A DNA stretch of 64,000 bases from contig JANQDY010000088.1 of NCBI GenBank assembly GCA_028278625.1, positions 58,665-122,664 of the forward strand, written 5' to 3'. Positions 49,351 through 58,543 of the stretch are shown here, piece after piece. Origin of the DNA: Thermodesulfobacteriota bacterium (GTDB lineage: Bacteria; Desulfobacterota; DSM-4660; Desulfatiglandales; Desulfatiglandaceae). The position numbers were made by a program, and so were the translations under genes. Under the pieces are notes generated by a model. It worked only from the letters and a program-made list of their open reading frames with translations, did not search any database and had not been told where the DNA came from. Within the stretch, counting starts at the first letter, position 1; every line of letters begins with the position of its first letter.

Positions 49351-52300
49351 ATGATTGAAAAACCCACCTACGAAGATTTGGAGCGAAGGGTTAATGAGTT
49401 GGAAGCATCCTTGAAAAAGCAACAGAATGTTCTCCAGCTCTTTGACCATGCGCCAAACGGCATCTTTCTTATCGACCTTGGCGGTAAGGTTCTTTATGCG
49501 AATGAATCCGGCGCAAAACGGTTGAACAAGACGCCGGAGGAGATTCTGGGAACACTCCTGAGGGGCTATTTCCCCGACGACATTGGGCAAAAAAGGCAGC
49601 TCAAGGGGATGGCAGCGCTGAAGACCGGAAAGCCGCAAAGAGTAGAAGATCGGGTCGAAGATAAATGCTACTCATCCACCATTTTTCCCATAAAAGATGC
49701 AACTACCAATGAAGAACGGCTGGCCATTTTCGGCGCGGATATCACCGAGCAAAAAAACGCCGAACAGGCACTGCGGGACAGCGAGGAAAAATACCGCGTC
49801 ACCTTTGAAAGCATTACGGATTCCATTACGGTCACACGCATGGCTGATGGGCGCTATCGATACGTGAATGACGGGTTCTGCCATCAGACCGGCTATTTAC
49901 GGGAAGAAGTCCTTGGGAAAACACCCTTTGAACTCAATATGTATGTGAATCCGGAAGAAAGAGAGCGTTTCATCGAAACCCTTAAACGGACCGGCAAGGT
50001 AGAAAATGTCGTCCTTTCCCTTCGCAGAAAAAGCGGCGAGATATACTATTCGGAATTCTCCGGAAAACCCATATCATATGCCGGTGAGGAATGTCTTCTG
50101 GCCCAATCGAAAGATATCAGCGACCGAAAAAGGGCCGAGGATGCGCTGCAAGAGAGCGAGCGTTACCTTTCCACGATTCTTCAGACGGCGGTGGACGGAT
50201 TCTGGGTGCTCGACCATACGGGCCGCGTGATGGACGTGAACAGCGCCTATTGCGCCATGAGCGGCTACACCCGGGACGAGATGATCGGCTTGAAGATCAG
50301 CGAGTTGGATGCCGTGGAATCAACCAAAGAGACAGCCGCGCGGATAGAGGCGGTTATGTCAAAAGGATCCGACACCTTTGAGACGAAACACCGCAGGAAG
50401 GACGGCACTGTGTGGCCGGTTGAAATCTCGACCACATACCTGAAGGCGTATGGCGGCCGTTTCGTGTGTTTCTGCCGTGATTTGACGGAAAGAAACAATT
50501 CCCTGGAAAAACTGCGTGATCAAGAAGAGTTGCTTTCCATGATCCTCGACGCCACGGAAGACGGTATTCTTTTGGGCCATAGTGACGGCTCCTTTTCATA
50601 CACCAACAACCGTTTTGTCCAAATGTGGCATATTTCCGATGCAGCCATTGCGACCGGTGACAGGGCAGCGCTTCACCAGGAAGTGCTGAGACAGCTAGAG
50701 GACCCTGATGGGTTCATAGAGTCCCTTCGGAAAGCGTATCTTTCAAACGAAAGCGTTATGGGTCTTCTCCACTTTAAAGACGGCCGCGTTTTCCAGCGTT
50801 TTTCCAAACCGGTACTCAAAAATGGACAGGTCATGGGGCGTTTATGGAGTTTTAGGGACATAACGAAACAAAAAGAGGCAGAGGAGAGGCTAAAAGAGAC
50901 ACAACGGCAGCTAAGCACCCTCATGAGCAACCTTCCCGGAATGGCCTACAGGTGCAGGAATGATCGGAATTGGACCATGATGTTTGTCAGCGAGGGCTGC
51001 TTTTCCCTCACTGGCTACAAGGCCGAAGATCTGGTTGGTGACACCAACGTGTCCTACGGTAGCCTCATCAAAGAATCGGACCGTCATATGGTTTGGGACG
51101 CCATTCAAACGGCCCTTCGAAACAAAAGCCCTTTTAACCTGACGTACCGCATTCATAGAGCCGACCGGCGAGAGGTGTGGGTATGGGAGCAGGGCCAGGG
51201 CGTCTTCGATGTCCATGGGAATGTGATTGCCCTTGAAGGCTTCATTACGGATATCACGGAGAAAAAGCAAACGGAAGTGGCTTTGAAGAAAAGCGAGGAA
51301 AAATACAGGGCTATTTTTGAGAACAAGGGAACCGCCACCGGTATTTTTGGAGATGATCGCACCATTTTGGAATGCAATGCCGTGTTTGAAGAGCTGAGTG
51401 GATACTCCAGATCGGAAATCATTGACAAAAAGAAATGGAGCGATTTTGTGGTTCAGGAAGACCTAGACCGCATGCTGTTATATCACGCAAAACGCTTAAA
51501 CGAAGGGGATCCTCCACCCTCTCAATATGAGTGTCGCATCATGAACAAGGCGGACCAAATCAAAACGGTTATTGTCAATGTCAATCTTGTGGGTAAGAAT
51601 CGGATCGTGTCACTCACTGACATCAGCGACCGGAAGCAGGCCGAGAAGGAACGGGAAAGACTTCAGGCACAGCTCCTTCAGGCCCAGAAAATGGAGTCCA
51701 TCGGCACTCTGGCGGGGGGCATCGCCCATGATTTTAATAACATCCTGGCTTCAATTCTGGGCTATTCCGAGCTGACCCTTATGGACTTGCCGGCTGAAAG
51801 CCCGATCCGAAATAAACTGGAGGCGATTTACACCTCAGCTGTGCGGGCACGTGACCTTGTGGCCCAGATTCTTTCATTCAGCCGGAAGGACGATCAGGTC
51901 AGGTCACCCATAAAATTGCATTTGATGATTGAAGATGCGCTCAAACTGCTTCGCCCCGCCATTCCCTCCACGATCCGCATTCGAACCCAGATCGATGCGG
52001 CGTGTCGAATCATGGGAGATCCCTCGCGGATTGATCAGGTCATCATGAACTTGTGCACGAATGCCTATCAAGCCATGTTGGAAACAGGCGGAACCCTTGG
52101 AATTTCCTTGTCCCGAACCGAAATGGATGGTGAGATTACCGGTCTTACGGGTTTACCAAGGGGATTCTATGCAAAACTCATCATTTCCGATACCGGTATC
52201 GGAATCCCCCCAAAGGATCTGGAACGAATATTTGAACCTTACTTCACCACAAAGGAAAAGGGGAAAGGCACGGGATTGGGTCTGGCGGTCGTGCACGGCA

Positions 52301-52812
52301 TCGTCAAAAGCCACAAAGGAACCATTTTGGTGGAGAGTCAGGCGGGAAAGGGGGCTGAGTTTTACGTCTATTTGCCGTTGACCGGGCCGGGGTTGGACCA
52401 AGACACAAACGGATTGGAAGTACATGTCAACGGAGGTTCAGAACAGATTCTGCTTGTTGACGATCAAGAGGATGTCCTCGATATTGAAAAAAAGATGCTG
52501 GAACGGCTTGGGTATAAAACCATGGCCACAACCAGCGTACGGAACGCCTTGCGTCTCTTCTCCAGACAGCCGCATCGATTTGATGTGGTTATTACCGACA
52601 TGACCATGCCAGATATGACCGGCGACAAGCTCGCGGGAGAGTTGCGAAAAATCCGTTCCGATATCCCAATCATACTCATCACCGGATATAGTCAACTCAT
52701 CAACAAAGAAAAAGCCGAATCCATGGGAATCAATGGTTTTCTGATAAAGCCGGTTCAAATGTCCCATATGGCAAAGGCCGTACGGAAAGTGATTGATGAA
52801 AGATCAAAGTGA
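49351..52812 (+). CDS. Hybrid histidine kinase with six PAS domains and a REC domain
   Basis: This 1,153-residue cytoplasmic kinase has a leader like that of the kinase at 21926 (MIEKPTYEDLERRV). About six PAS/PAC units fill residues 20-765. A HisKA domain follows with phospho-acceptor H793 (GGIAHDFNNILAS), then HATPase (DTGIGIPPKDLERIFEPYFT, then GTGLGLAVVHGI) and a C-terminal REC with D1083 (VVITDMTMPDMTG). No transmembrane segment is present. The PAS array suggests integration of several internal cues. No output regulator is adjacent. Confidence 0.93.
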   Translation: MIEKPTYEDLERRVNELEASLKKQQNVLQLFDHAPNGIFLIDLGGKVLYANESGAKRLNKTPEEILGTLLRGYFPDDIGQKRQLKGMAALKTGKPQRVEDRVEDKCYSSTIFPIKDATTNEERLAIFGADITEQKNAEQALRDSEEKYRVTFESITDSITVTRMADGRYRYVNDGFCHQTGYLREEVLGKTPFELNMYVNPEERERFIETLKRTGKVENVVLSLRRKSGEIYYSEFSGKPISYAGEECLLAQSKDISDRKRAEDALQESERYLSTILQTAVDGFWVLDHTGRVMDVNSAYCAMSGYTRDEMIGLKISELDAVESTKETAARIEAVMSKGSDTFETKHRRKDGTVWPVEISTTYLKAYGGRFVCFCRDLTERNNSLEKLRDQEELLSMILDATEDGILLGHSDGSFSYTNNRFVQMWHISDAAIATGDRAALHQEVLRQLEDPDGFIESLRKAYLSNESVMGLLHFKDGRVFQRFSKPVLKNGQVMGRLWSFRDITKQKEAEERLKETQRQLSTLMSNLPGMAYRCRNDRNWTMMFVSEGCFSLTGYKAEDLVGDTNVSYGSLIKESDRHMVWDAIQTALRNKSPFNLTYRIHRADRREVWVWEQGQGVFDVHGNVIALEGFITDITEKKQTEVALKKSEEKYRAIFENKGTATGIFGDDRTILECNAVFEELSGYSRSEIIDKKKWSDFVVQEDLDRMLLYHAKRLNEGDPPPSQYECRIMNKADQIKTVIVNVNLVGKNRIVSLTDISDRKQAEKERERLQAQLLQAQKMESIGTLAGGIAHDFNNILASILGYSELTLMDLPAESPIRNKLEAIYTSAVRARDLVAQILSFSRKDDQVRSPIKLHLMIEDALKLLRPAIPSTIRIRTQIDAACRIMGDPSRIDQVIMNLCTNAYQAMLETGGTLGISLSRTEMDGEITGLTGLPRGFYAKLIISDTGIGIPPKDLERIFEPYFTTKEKGKGTGLGLAVVHGIVKSHKGTILVESQAGKGAEFYVYLPLTGPGLDQDTNGLEVHVNGGSEQILLVDDQEDVLDIEKKMLERLGYKTMATTSVRNALRLFSRQPHRFDVVITDMTMPDMTGDKLAGELRKIRSDIPIILITGYSQLINKEKAESMGINGFLIKPVQMSHMAKAVRKVIDERSK

Positions 52813-52864
52813 AGATGTGAATTCACAAGAACCGATACCATGCAAGCATATAAAAAGGAGCGCG

Positions 52865-53896
52865 TCAACTCTTGCGTTCTTCGATCAGGGCACGCAGCTT
52901 TTCGATCTCCGCCTGCTGCCGTTTGATTTCCTCCCTTTGCCGTTCGTTGTCTCTCTTTAGTTCTTTTACCGCCTCCACAAGCACCGCTGCCAGTTTGTCG
53001 TAGGATACCGCTTTATACCCGTCTTTATCTTCCGATACCAATTCCGGCAGTTTTTTCTCGACGTCCTGGGCAACAAGGCCGATCTGTTTCCCTTTTTTCA
53101 TCCCCATATCCGGATATTGGTCCGTATCCCACTCGAAGCTTACCCCTTGCAGGCCGGATATCTTGTCCAAGGATGCCGTAAGGGGCTGAATGTTCTTTTT
53201 CCACCGTTTGTCGGAGGCACTATGGCTCGAAATGGCCCTGAATCCCCCGTAGATCACCACGTCGTTGGTATCGAAATCACCCCAGATCAGGGGATTGTCG
53301 GAAGTCCCCGAATTGTCAATGTAAAGTTTGTTGTCCGTGCTCTGCTTGTTGTATCCCACATGACTGCCGATGAAAACGTTTCCGTTCCCGTTCACGTTGT
53401 AACCGGCCCTGCTGCCGATACAGACGTTTTCATGACCGCCACTGTTATTGTATCCTGCAGCCCGTCCGATGAAGGTGTTGTTGTTACCATCGCTGTTGAG
53501 GGCTCCGGCATACCTTCCCATGAACGTGTTTGAGCCCCCGCCGGTGTTTTTCCATCCGCTGCCGTTTCCCAGAAAAGTGTTTGAAGAACCGCTGTTCCCG
53601 CCGGAACCCGCATCAGCACCGATGAAAGTGCAGTTACTCCCGGAATTGCCGTCTCCTGCAAGATTGCCGTAAAAGGTGTTGTCAGCCCCCTCGGTTCCGG
53701 CAGGGCCGATGGCGAAATCCGCCCCATTTGAACTGCCGGTTTCTATGGGTTCGGTAACCCTTGGCGTTTCGGAAAGCGATCCGGAAGTCTCTTTGTCAGC
53801 GGCGCCCGAAATCGCCGCGGGCAACTGCCAAAAGCCCACTGGAACGAAAGTCAACGTAATTATGAGCGAAAGGAAAACCGTGATGCTGCTTCTCAT
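52865..53896 (-). CDS. Surface protein with YadA-like head repeats and S74 chaperone domain
   Basis: This 343-residue exported protein has a signal peptide (MRSSITVFLSLIITLTFVPV, cleavage near the GAA/DKE region) and about six 20-25-residue repeats of the form NTFxGxxAG between 70 and 185. A peptidase-S74/intramolecular chaperone domain (about 224-320) begins at S228 in ASDKRWKKNI. A C-terminal coiled coil follows (ERQREEIKRQQAEIEKLRAL). S74 domains trimerise and can autocleave at the Ser. The start at 53896 follows GGGAGGTTG. It lies 26 bases after the beta-helix gene. Confidence 0.85.
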   Translation of the reverse strand: MRSSITVFLSLIITLTFVPVGFWQLPAAISGAADKETSGSLSETPRVTEPIETGSSNGADFAIGPAGTEGADNTFYGNLAGDGNSGSNCTFIGADAGSGGNSGSSNTFLGNGSGWKNTGGGSNTFMGRYAGALNSDGNNNTFIGRAAGYNNSGGHENVCIGSRAGYNVNGNGNVFIGSHVGYNKQSTDNKLYIDNSGTSDNPLIWGDFDTNDVVIYGGFRAISSHSASDKRWKKNIQPLTASLDKISGLQGVSFEWDTDQYPDMGMKKGKQIGLVAQDVEKKLPELVSEDKDGYKAVSYDKLAAVLVEAVKELKRDNERQREEIKRQQAEIEKLRALIEERKS

Positions 53897-53922
53897 ATGA
53901 ACAACCTCCCTTAAAAAACCGA

Positions 53923-56900
53923 TCATCTGTGCATGGGCCGCGTCAGCAATCCCATCCCCCCTTTTCCCTGGATAAGCCCGTCATCACCGGTGTCATCTCC
54001 AGGTGCATTATCTTTCAACCTAACAATAACCCGGTTCTCTTCCGTATCCACGGAATCGGGCAGGCTGTACCACGCATCTCCCTCAGAATCATCGGGCCCG
54101 GTGGGACCGTACTGCCTGTAGATATAATTGCCCAGGTCCTTTTGTTCGTGATAAATGACCACGAGATCAGCCGTTTCGCAAGGGATGGAAAAGCCCGCGA
54201 CACCAAACGGGTAATCAAAGAGCGCATCATTTTCCAATGATGCTTCTTCAAGCGGATAGGAAATCGCTAAAGCGGTGCATTCACCTGATACCGCATAAGT
54301 GGCATATCCTTTGTCATCAATGAGTTGGAACGAAGCCACATTTGACTGCTCATCGTCGGTAACACCATCACCATTGCCATCGCCTTCGTTCGGGGCAAAG
54401 GCTTCAATGATGTCGGCGATGCCGTCGCTGTCTCTGTCTCCCCTCCCTTCGGATACTTCGACGCAGTTGGAGAATTCGGAGGTATTTCCCCCGGGATCGG
54501 TAGATGTGGCGGTAATGAATTGTCCGGTTGGCACCACCGTATCAAATGTCAATGCAAAATGCTTGTCGCCGTTTGCATCGGTGGTACGTTCCGCGGACCC
54601 CAGGTGTGTCCTCCCTTCTCCGTGGCCGGAAGGATCACAGGTCTTGTTTGAATAGAAATCGATATGGTAGGTGGTATTGGGTGAATCGATGACATCGCCG
54701 ATAATCGCTGTTTTGCCGGTATAGGGCGATGCGGAAGTCAATGCGGGCCATTGGACCATGTTGTTGGCACGCTGCGATTGCGATGCCCTAACGCCATTAA
54801 CCCCGAGATCGATACCCAGTCCGCCGTTATCGTAAATGCTGTTTCCTCTTATGTAGTTTTTGTTGCCGGATTCAATGTACACCCCGTCTTCACCGTTAAA
54901 GGCTATAAGATTGCCTTGAAGGTATCCGATGCCGATGATTTTGTTCCCATTGCTGTTGGTCACTCGTATGCCATGACCTTTGTTTGCCAGACGGACGTCT
55001 CCCTCACTGTTCGTACCGATGAAGTTCCCCTTGATTTTGTTGTCCGATCCGTTTTCAATGCGGATGCCGTTTTGCTGCCCGGCATTGGAAGCATCCGTTC
55101 CGTTTCCGCCGATGACGTTATTCATCACGGCATTGTTCTTGGCGTTGATGCCTTCTATGACGACGCCGTCACGTTTGTTGCCGATGATCTCGTCTGATTT
55201 TTCATTTGTTCCGATTCGGTTCGCCGACAGAGTATTATACTGCGTGACCGAGCCGGTGCTCACAATATGAACCCCTGTTCTGTTATCCGATATGGTGTTT
55301 CCATCTTTCGTGGTTGATCCCCCGATGAGGTTATCGCTTGCATTTTCGATCTTTATGCCGCATTCCTTGTTTGGGCAGGAAGTGGTGCCGGTGGTGGAGC
55401 GACCGATGACATTCGATCTGATGGTGTTGTTATTGCTTTTCACAATGTGGATGCCATTCATATAACCTTGCTTTCCACCCTCGACCTTTCCGCTTCCGCT
55501 AACAAGGTTTGCAAAGATTTTATTATTCCGGGCCCCTGATCCCGTAATCAATATGCCATCTCCCGCATTTCCAAAACAAGATTTACCTGTTTTGTTCCAG
55601 CCGATGGCATTGCCTGAAACCTCATTGTTTTCGGCGGGTCCGTAATTGCCGCTGATCCAAACACCGGTCCCATTGCCGGCAATCGTGTTTAGTTGGACTT
55701 TGATGCCGGACGATTCATCGATTCTCACCGCTGATTCCGCATTCCTCAAAATTCCCGTTCCATCGTATTTAATCCCGATGCCGTTGGCATATATATTTAC
55801 ATCCTTGCTTCTGGAAATCCTTATCCCGTTTCGAAAGCCCGTGCTGCCGCCGGGGCCGGTGCCGACCCATCCGGACCCACCGATTAGATTTCCGAACATA
55901 CTGACATTCTCCTCAACCCTCTGACACACAATCCCGTCCAGAGCATTACCGATCAAGGCGTTTCCGTCGGCATCACTTCCAATGGCATTATACCAAATCA
56001 GCGTGTTTCCCGAAGTGGACATATCGCTCAGTACCACGACGCCGTAGCTGTTACCGGAGATAAGATTCCCCCATTTTTCCGTTTTGCCCCCAACCAGGAC
56101 GTTTTGACTGTCGACGATATCCACACCGGTCCCGGAATAGGTAAACCCCTTTTTCCCCGTGATGTCGGTCCCGATAAAATTCTTGGCAATCACGGTTGAT
56201 TCCTGGCTCTTATAGACCTTTATCCCTCCGCAATCATTGCCGGAAATAATATTTCGGGCGGAAAGTTCTACGCCCCCTATGGCATTGCGGTTTCCCCTGT
56301 TGATAACCACACCGTAACATTCGTTGGGCCGGGCGACCGTACCCGTGACATCCGTTCCAATGAAATTCCCTTCTATCAAGTTGTAATTGGATTGGATTTC
56401 AATGCCAGTGCACCTGTTTATGACCAGCCCCCTCACCGTGCAGTTGTCCGCCGCGATGAGAAAGCCGTAATATCCTGTCTCAATCATCGGTTTGTCCGCA
56501 TGGTCCGGCTCCGTTGTGCCGTCAATGGTGACCGAATCCACGATTGGCAAGCTGAGGGGCACCACGGTTGAACCAACTTTTAAAGGTTCGATGGTGTGCG
56601 GGCCGGTTCCCGGAATATTAAAGGCGATTTTATCCGCCCCCGGACTTGAACCGGCTTCAGTGACTGCCGCGATAAGGGTGCAGCCGCCGCCGCAAATGGG
56701 ATTCCCCTGTGGGTCCTCGCCGATTTTGATATTGCACACCCCGTCCCCCCCCTTGCAGTCATGTTGATTCCCCGTGGAATTCACCGTAAAGATATGAACC
56801 GGTTCACTCATGAGCAGGCTTGCTCCCATTTCGCCGTCACCGTGCAAAATCACAAGATCCTGCAATGCATCGGAATTGAGGCGCATGGGCAGGACCGCGA

Positions 56901-58200
56901 CGGGTTGGTCATGAATACCGAGTGAAGCAATGGAAAACGGTTGCGGAAAGGCGTCCCCGTAATCGTCCTCCTCCCTTGTTTCCCCGAACATGACGGACAT
57001 GTTACCGTCTTGGGGATCAATGAGGAGAAGATCATCAGAGGGATGGGTCGAAATATTGGCCGTCAGAAGACCAGGGCGTTTTCCGGATGAAATATCGCTG
57101 TCCAGGGCGGATAACGTGATGCGCTCCCTAAAGCCCTTGGCCATTTCGTCAAATCCCTTAAAGATATGGATTTTTCCATCCATTGAAAGAGCCGCCAGCT
57201 CCGGCTTGGCGTTGTCATCGGTTATAAAATCGCCCACTGCCAAGGCGATTGGCCGAAATGCCAGCGATATGCTTGTGACCGCCGCTTCATCCAGCTCTTC
57301 TCCTGGTTCCGTACCATCAAGCTGAAACAGTTCCCTGCCGGAAACGATAACAAGTTCATTGCCGGCTGCAACCAGAAGATCCGCGGAACCGTCATCATCC
57401 ATTCTTCCCCAAGCGAGATCCTCAACCTCATGCGCCAGTTCCAAGTAGCGCGGTTCTGTCAAGAATGACAAGGAGCGCTCATCAAAAAACAGAATTTTTG
57501 AACCGTCAGGTCCTGATACGGCCAGAACCAGCCTGTCAAAGTCCACGGGGTTATAGAATTCCCCTGCAATCATTGCCGTTGCCACGCCCGGCAGCGGTAT
57601 TTCCTCTATATCCTCTAACGTGCCGTTTACATCACCAAACAAGGCATAGAGCGTTTTTTTCCCTTCGGAAGCAAAAATAAGGTCTAAATGCCGGTCTCCA
57701 TTGAAATCCCCTGAAACCATGAAAACCGGTGCCCCGGGGACTTCGAGGTCGATAATGGGGGAAAGGAATGGTGAATTGGTGAACGTACTGCTTGCTTTTC
57801 GTTCTTTGGCGGCAATCGTGTTGGGGTAAATTGCATCGGGATTCCCCTTGTAGATAACGATGCGTCCCCCGTTCAAGCTTTCGTATCCCAATGCCAAGTC
57901 AGGGGTCCCATCGTCATCGAACCGGCCGGACGCCAGTGAGAGCGGTTGGAGTTGAGCGTCAATGGCCATGGAAGCGGTGTTTTCAGTAAACGCTTGACCT
58001 TCCCCAAAATTGATCCAGGGAAATCCGTCACCGATCTCAGTATTGATGTCACAAACGGATCCAATGCTTTCGGAAATGGTTTCCGCCAAAACCTCAGTGC
58101 ATAAAAAGAGAGGATAAATTCCCAGCAGGAAGATGAGAAGGATTCTTGTTGGGTGACTTAAGGTATGTTTTTGTTCGCTGTTTTCTTTTATCTCTCCCAT
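53923..58200 (-). CDS. Very large secreted FG-GAP / parallel beta-helix protein
   Basis: The 1,425-residue protein has an N-terminal signal peptide (hydrophobic ILLIFLLGIYPLFLCTEVLA, residues about 22-41). An FG-GAP/VCBS-like propeller follows (about 80-440; DDDGTPDLAL, GDFNGDRHLD, GRMDDDGSADLL). Then comes a long right-handed beta-helix (about 480-1160) built of units such as NxIGGxxxxxN-IISGN and GNFIGTxxxG. A Ca-binding-looking GDGNGDGVTDDE lies near 1265, and a C-terminal beta domain resembles choice-of-anchor modules. It is probably an adhesin or glycan-binding protein. GGGGGT precedes ATG 58200. Confidence 0.85.
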   Translation of the reverse strand: MGEIKENSEQKHTLSHPTRILLIFLLGIYPLFLCTEVLAETISESIGSVCDINTEIGDGFPWINFGEGQAFTENTASMAIDAQLQPLSLASGRFDDDGTPDLALGYESLNGGRIVIYKGNPDAIYPNTIAAKERKASSTFTNSPFLSPIIDLEVPGAPVFMVSGDFNGDRHLDLIFASEGKKTLYALFGDVNGTLEDIEEIPLPGVATAMIAGEFYNPVDFDRLVLAVSGPDGSKILFFDERSLSFLTEPRYLELAHEVEDLAWGRMDDDGSADLLVAAGNELVIVSGRELFQLDGTEPGEELDEAAVTSISLAFRPIALAVGDFITDDNAKPELAALSMDGKIHIFKGFDEMAKGFRERITLSALDSDISSGKRPGLLTANISTHPSDDLLLIDPQDGNMSVMFGETREEDDYGDAFPQPFSIASLGIHDQPVAVLPMRLNSDALQDLVILHGDGEMGASLLMSEPVHIFTVNSTGNQHDCKGGDGVCNIKIGEDPQGNPICGGGCTLIAAVTEAGSSPGADKIAFNIPGTGPHTIEPLKVGSTVVPLSLPIVDSVTIDGTTEPDHADKPMIETGYYGFLIAADNCTVRGLVINRCTGIEIQSNYNLIEGNFIGTDVTGTVARPNECYGVVINRGNRNAIGGVELSARNIISGNDCGGIKVYKSQESTVIAKNFIGTDITGKKGFTYSGTGVDIVDSQNVLVGGKTEKWGNLISGNSYGVVVLSDMSTSGNTLIWYNAIGSDADGNALIGNALDGIVCQRVEENVSMFGNLIGGSGWVGTGPGGSTGFRNGIRISRSKDVNIYANGIGIKYDGTGILRNAESAVRIDESSGIKVQLNTIAGNGTGVWISGNYGPAENNEVSGNAIGWNKTGKSCFGNAGDGILITGSGARNNKIFANLVSGSGKVEGGKQGYMNGIHIVKSNNNTIRSNVIGRSTTGTTSCPNKECGIKIENASDNLIGGSTTKDGNTISDNRTGVHIVSTGSVTQYNTLSANRIGTNEKSDEIIGNKRDGVVIEGINAKNNAVMNNVIGGNGTDASNAGQQNGIRIENGSDNKIKGNFIGTNSEGDVRLANKGHGIRVTNSNGNKIIGIGYLQGNLIAFNGEDGVYIESGNKNYIRGNSIYDNGGLGIDLGVNGVRASQSQRANNMVQWPALTSASPYTGKTAIIGDVIDSPNTTYHIDFYSNKTCDPSGHGEGRTHLGSAERTTDANGDKHFALTFDTVVPTGQFITATSTDPGGNTSEFSNCVEVSEGRGDRDSDGIADIIEAFAPNEGDGNGDGVTDDEQSNVASFQLIDDKGYATYAVSGECTALAISYPLEEASLENDALFDYPFGVAGFSIPCETADLVVIYHEQKDLGNYIYRQYGPTGPDDSEGDAWYSLPDSVDTEENRVIVRLKDNAPGDDTGDDGLIQGKGGMGLLTRPMHR

Positions 58201-58543
58201 TTTAATACCCCCATGTGTCAAAAAGACATTTCTCACGATCCAAGTACTTGTGGAAGGCAACGGAACAAAAATAGCAGAACTTGAAATTCTGGAAAATGGA
58301 TTGGAAAGAGCTGATTGCGAGACAAAAGACTACCACAGAACTCCTTGTGAAGCAATCGGGTAGGGTTAGGGGAACATACAAAAACAACGACACTCATAAG
58401 ATCGATTCACCGGCACAATAAACTCTGGAAATTCCTTTTGGGATATTAGGTCTTGATTCAAAATCCCTTATCGCCTACCTTTAGAATTTGGAAAACGGTT
58501 TTCCCTGAGAGGTTAATTGGCCACACTCAGAAAGAAGGTGATG
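58201..58543. other. Divergent intergenic region
   Basis: About 343 bases between the beta-helix gene and the next rightward gene. I see no ORF or clear promoter. An AAGAAGG ribosome-binding site for the rightward gene lies at its right end. Confidence 0.4.
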
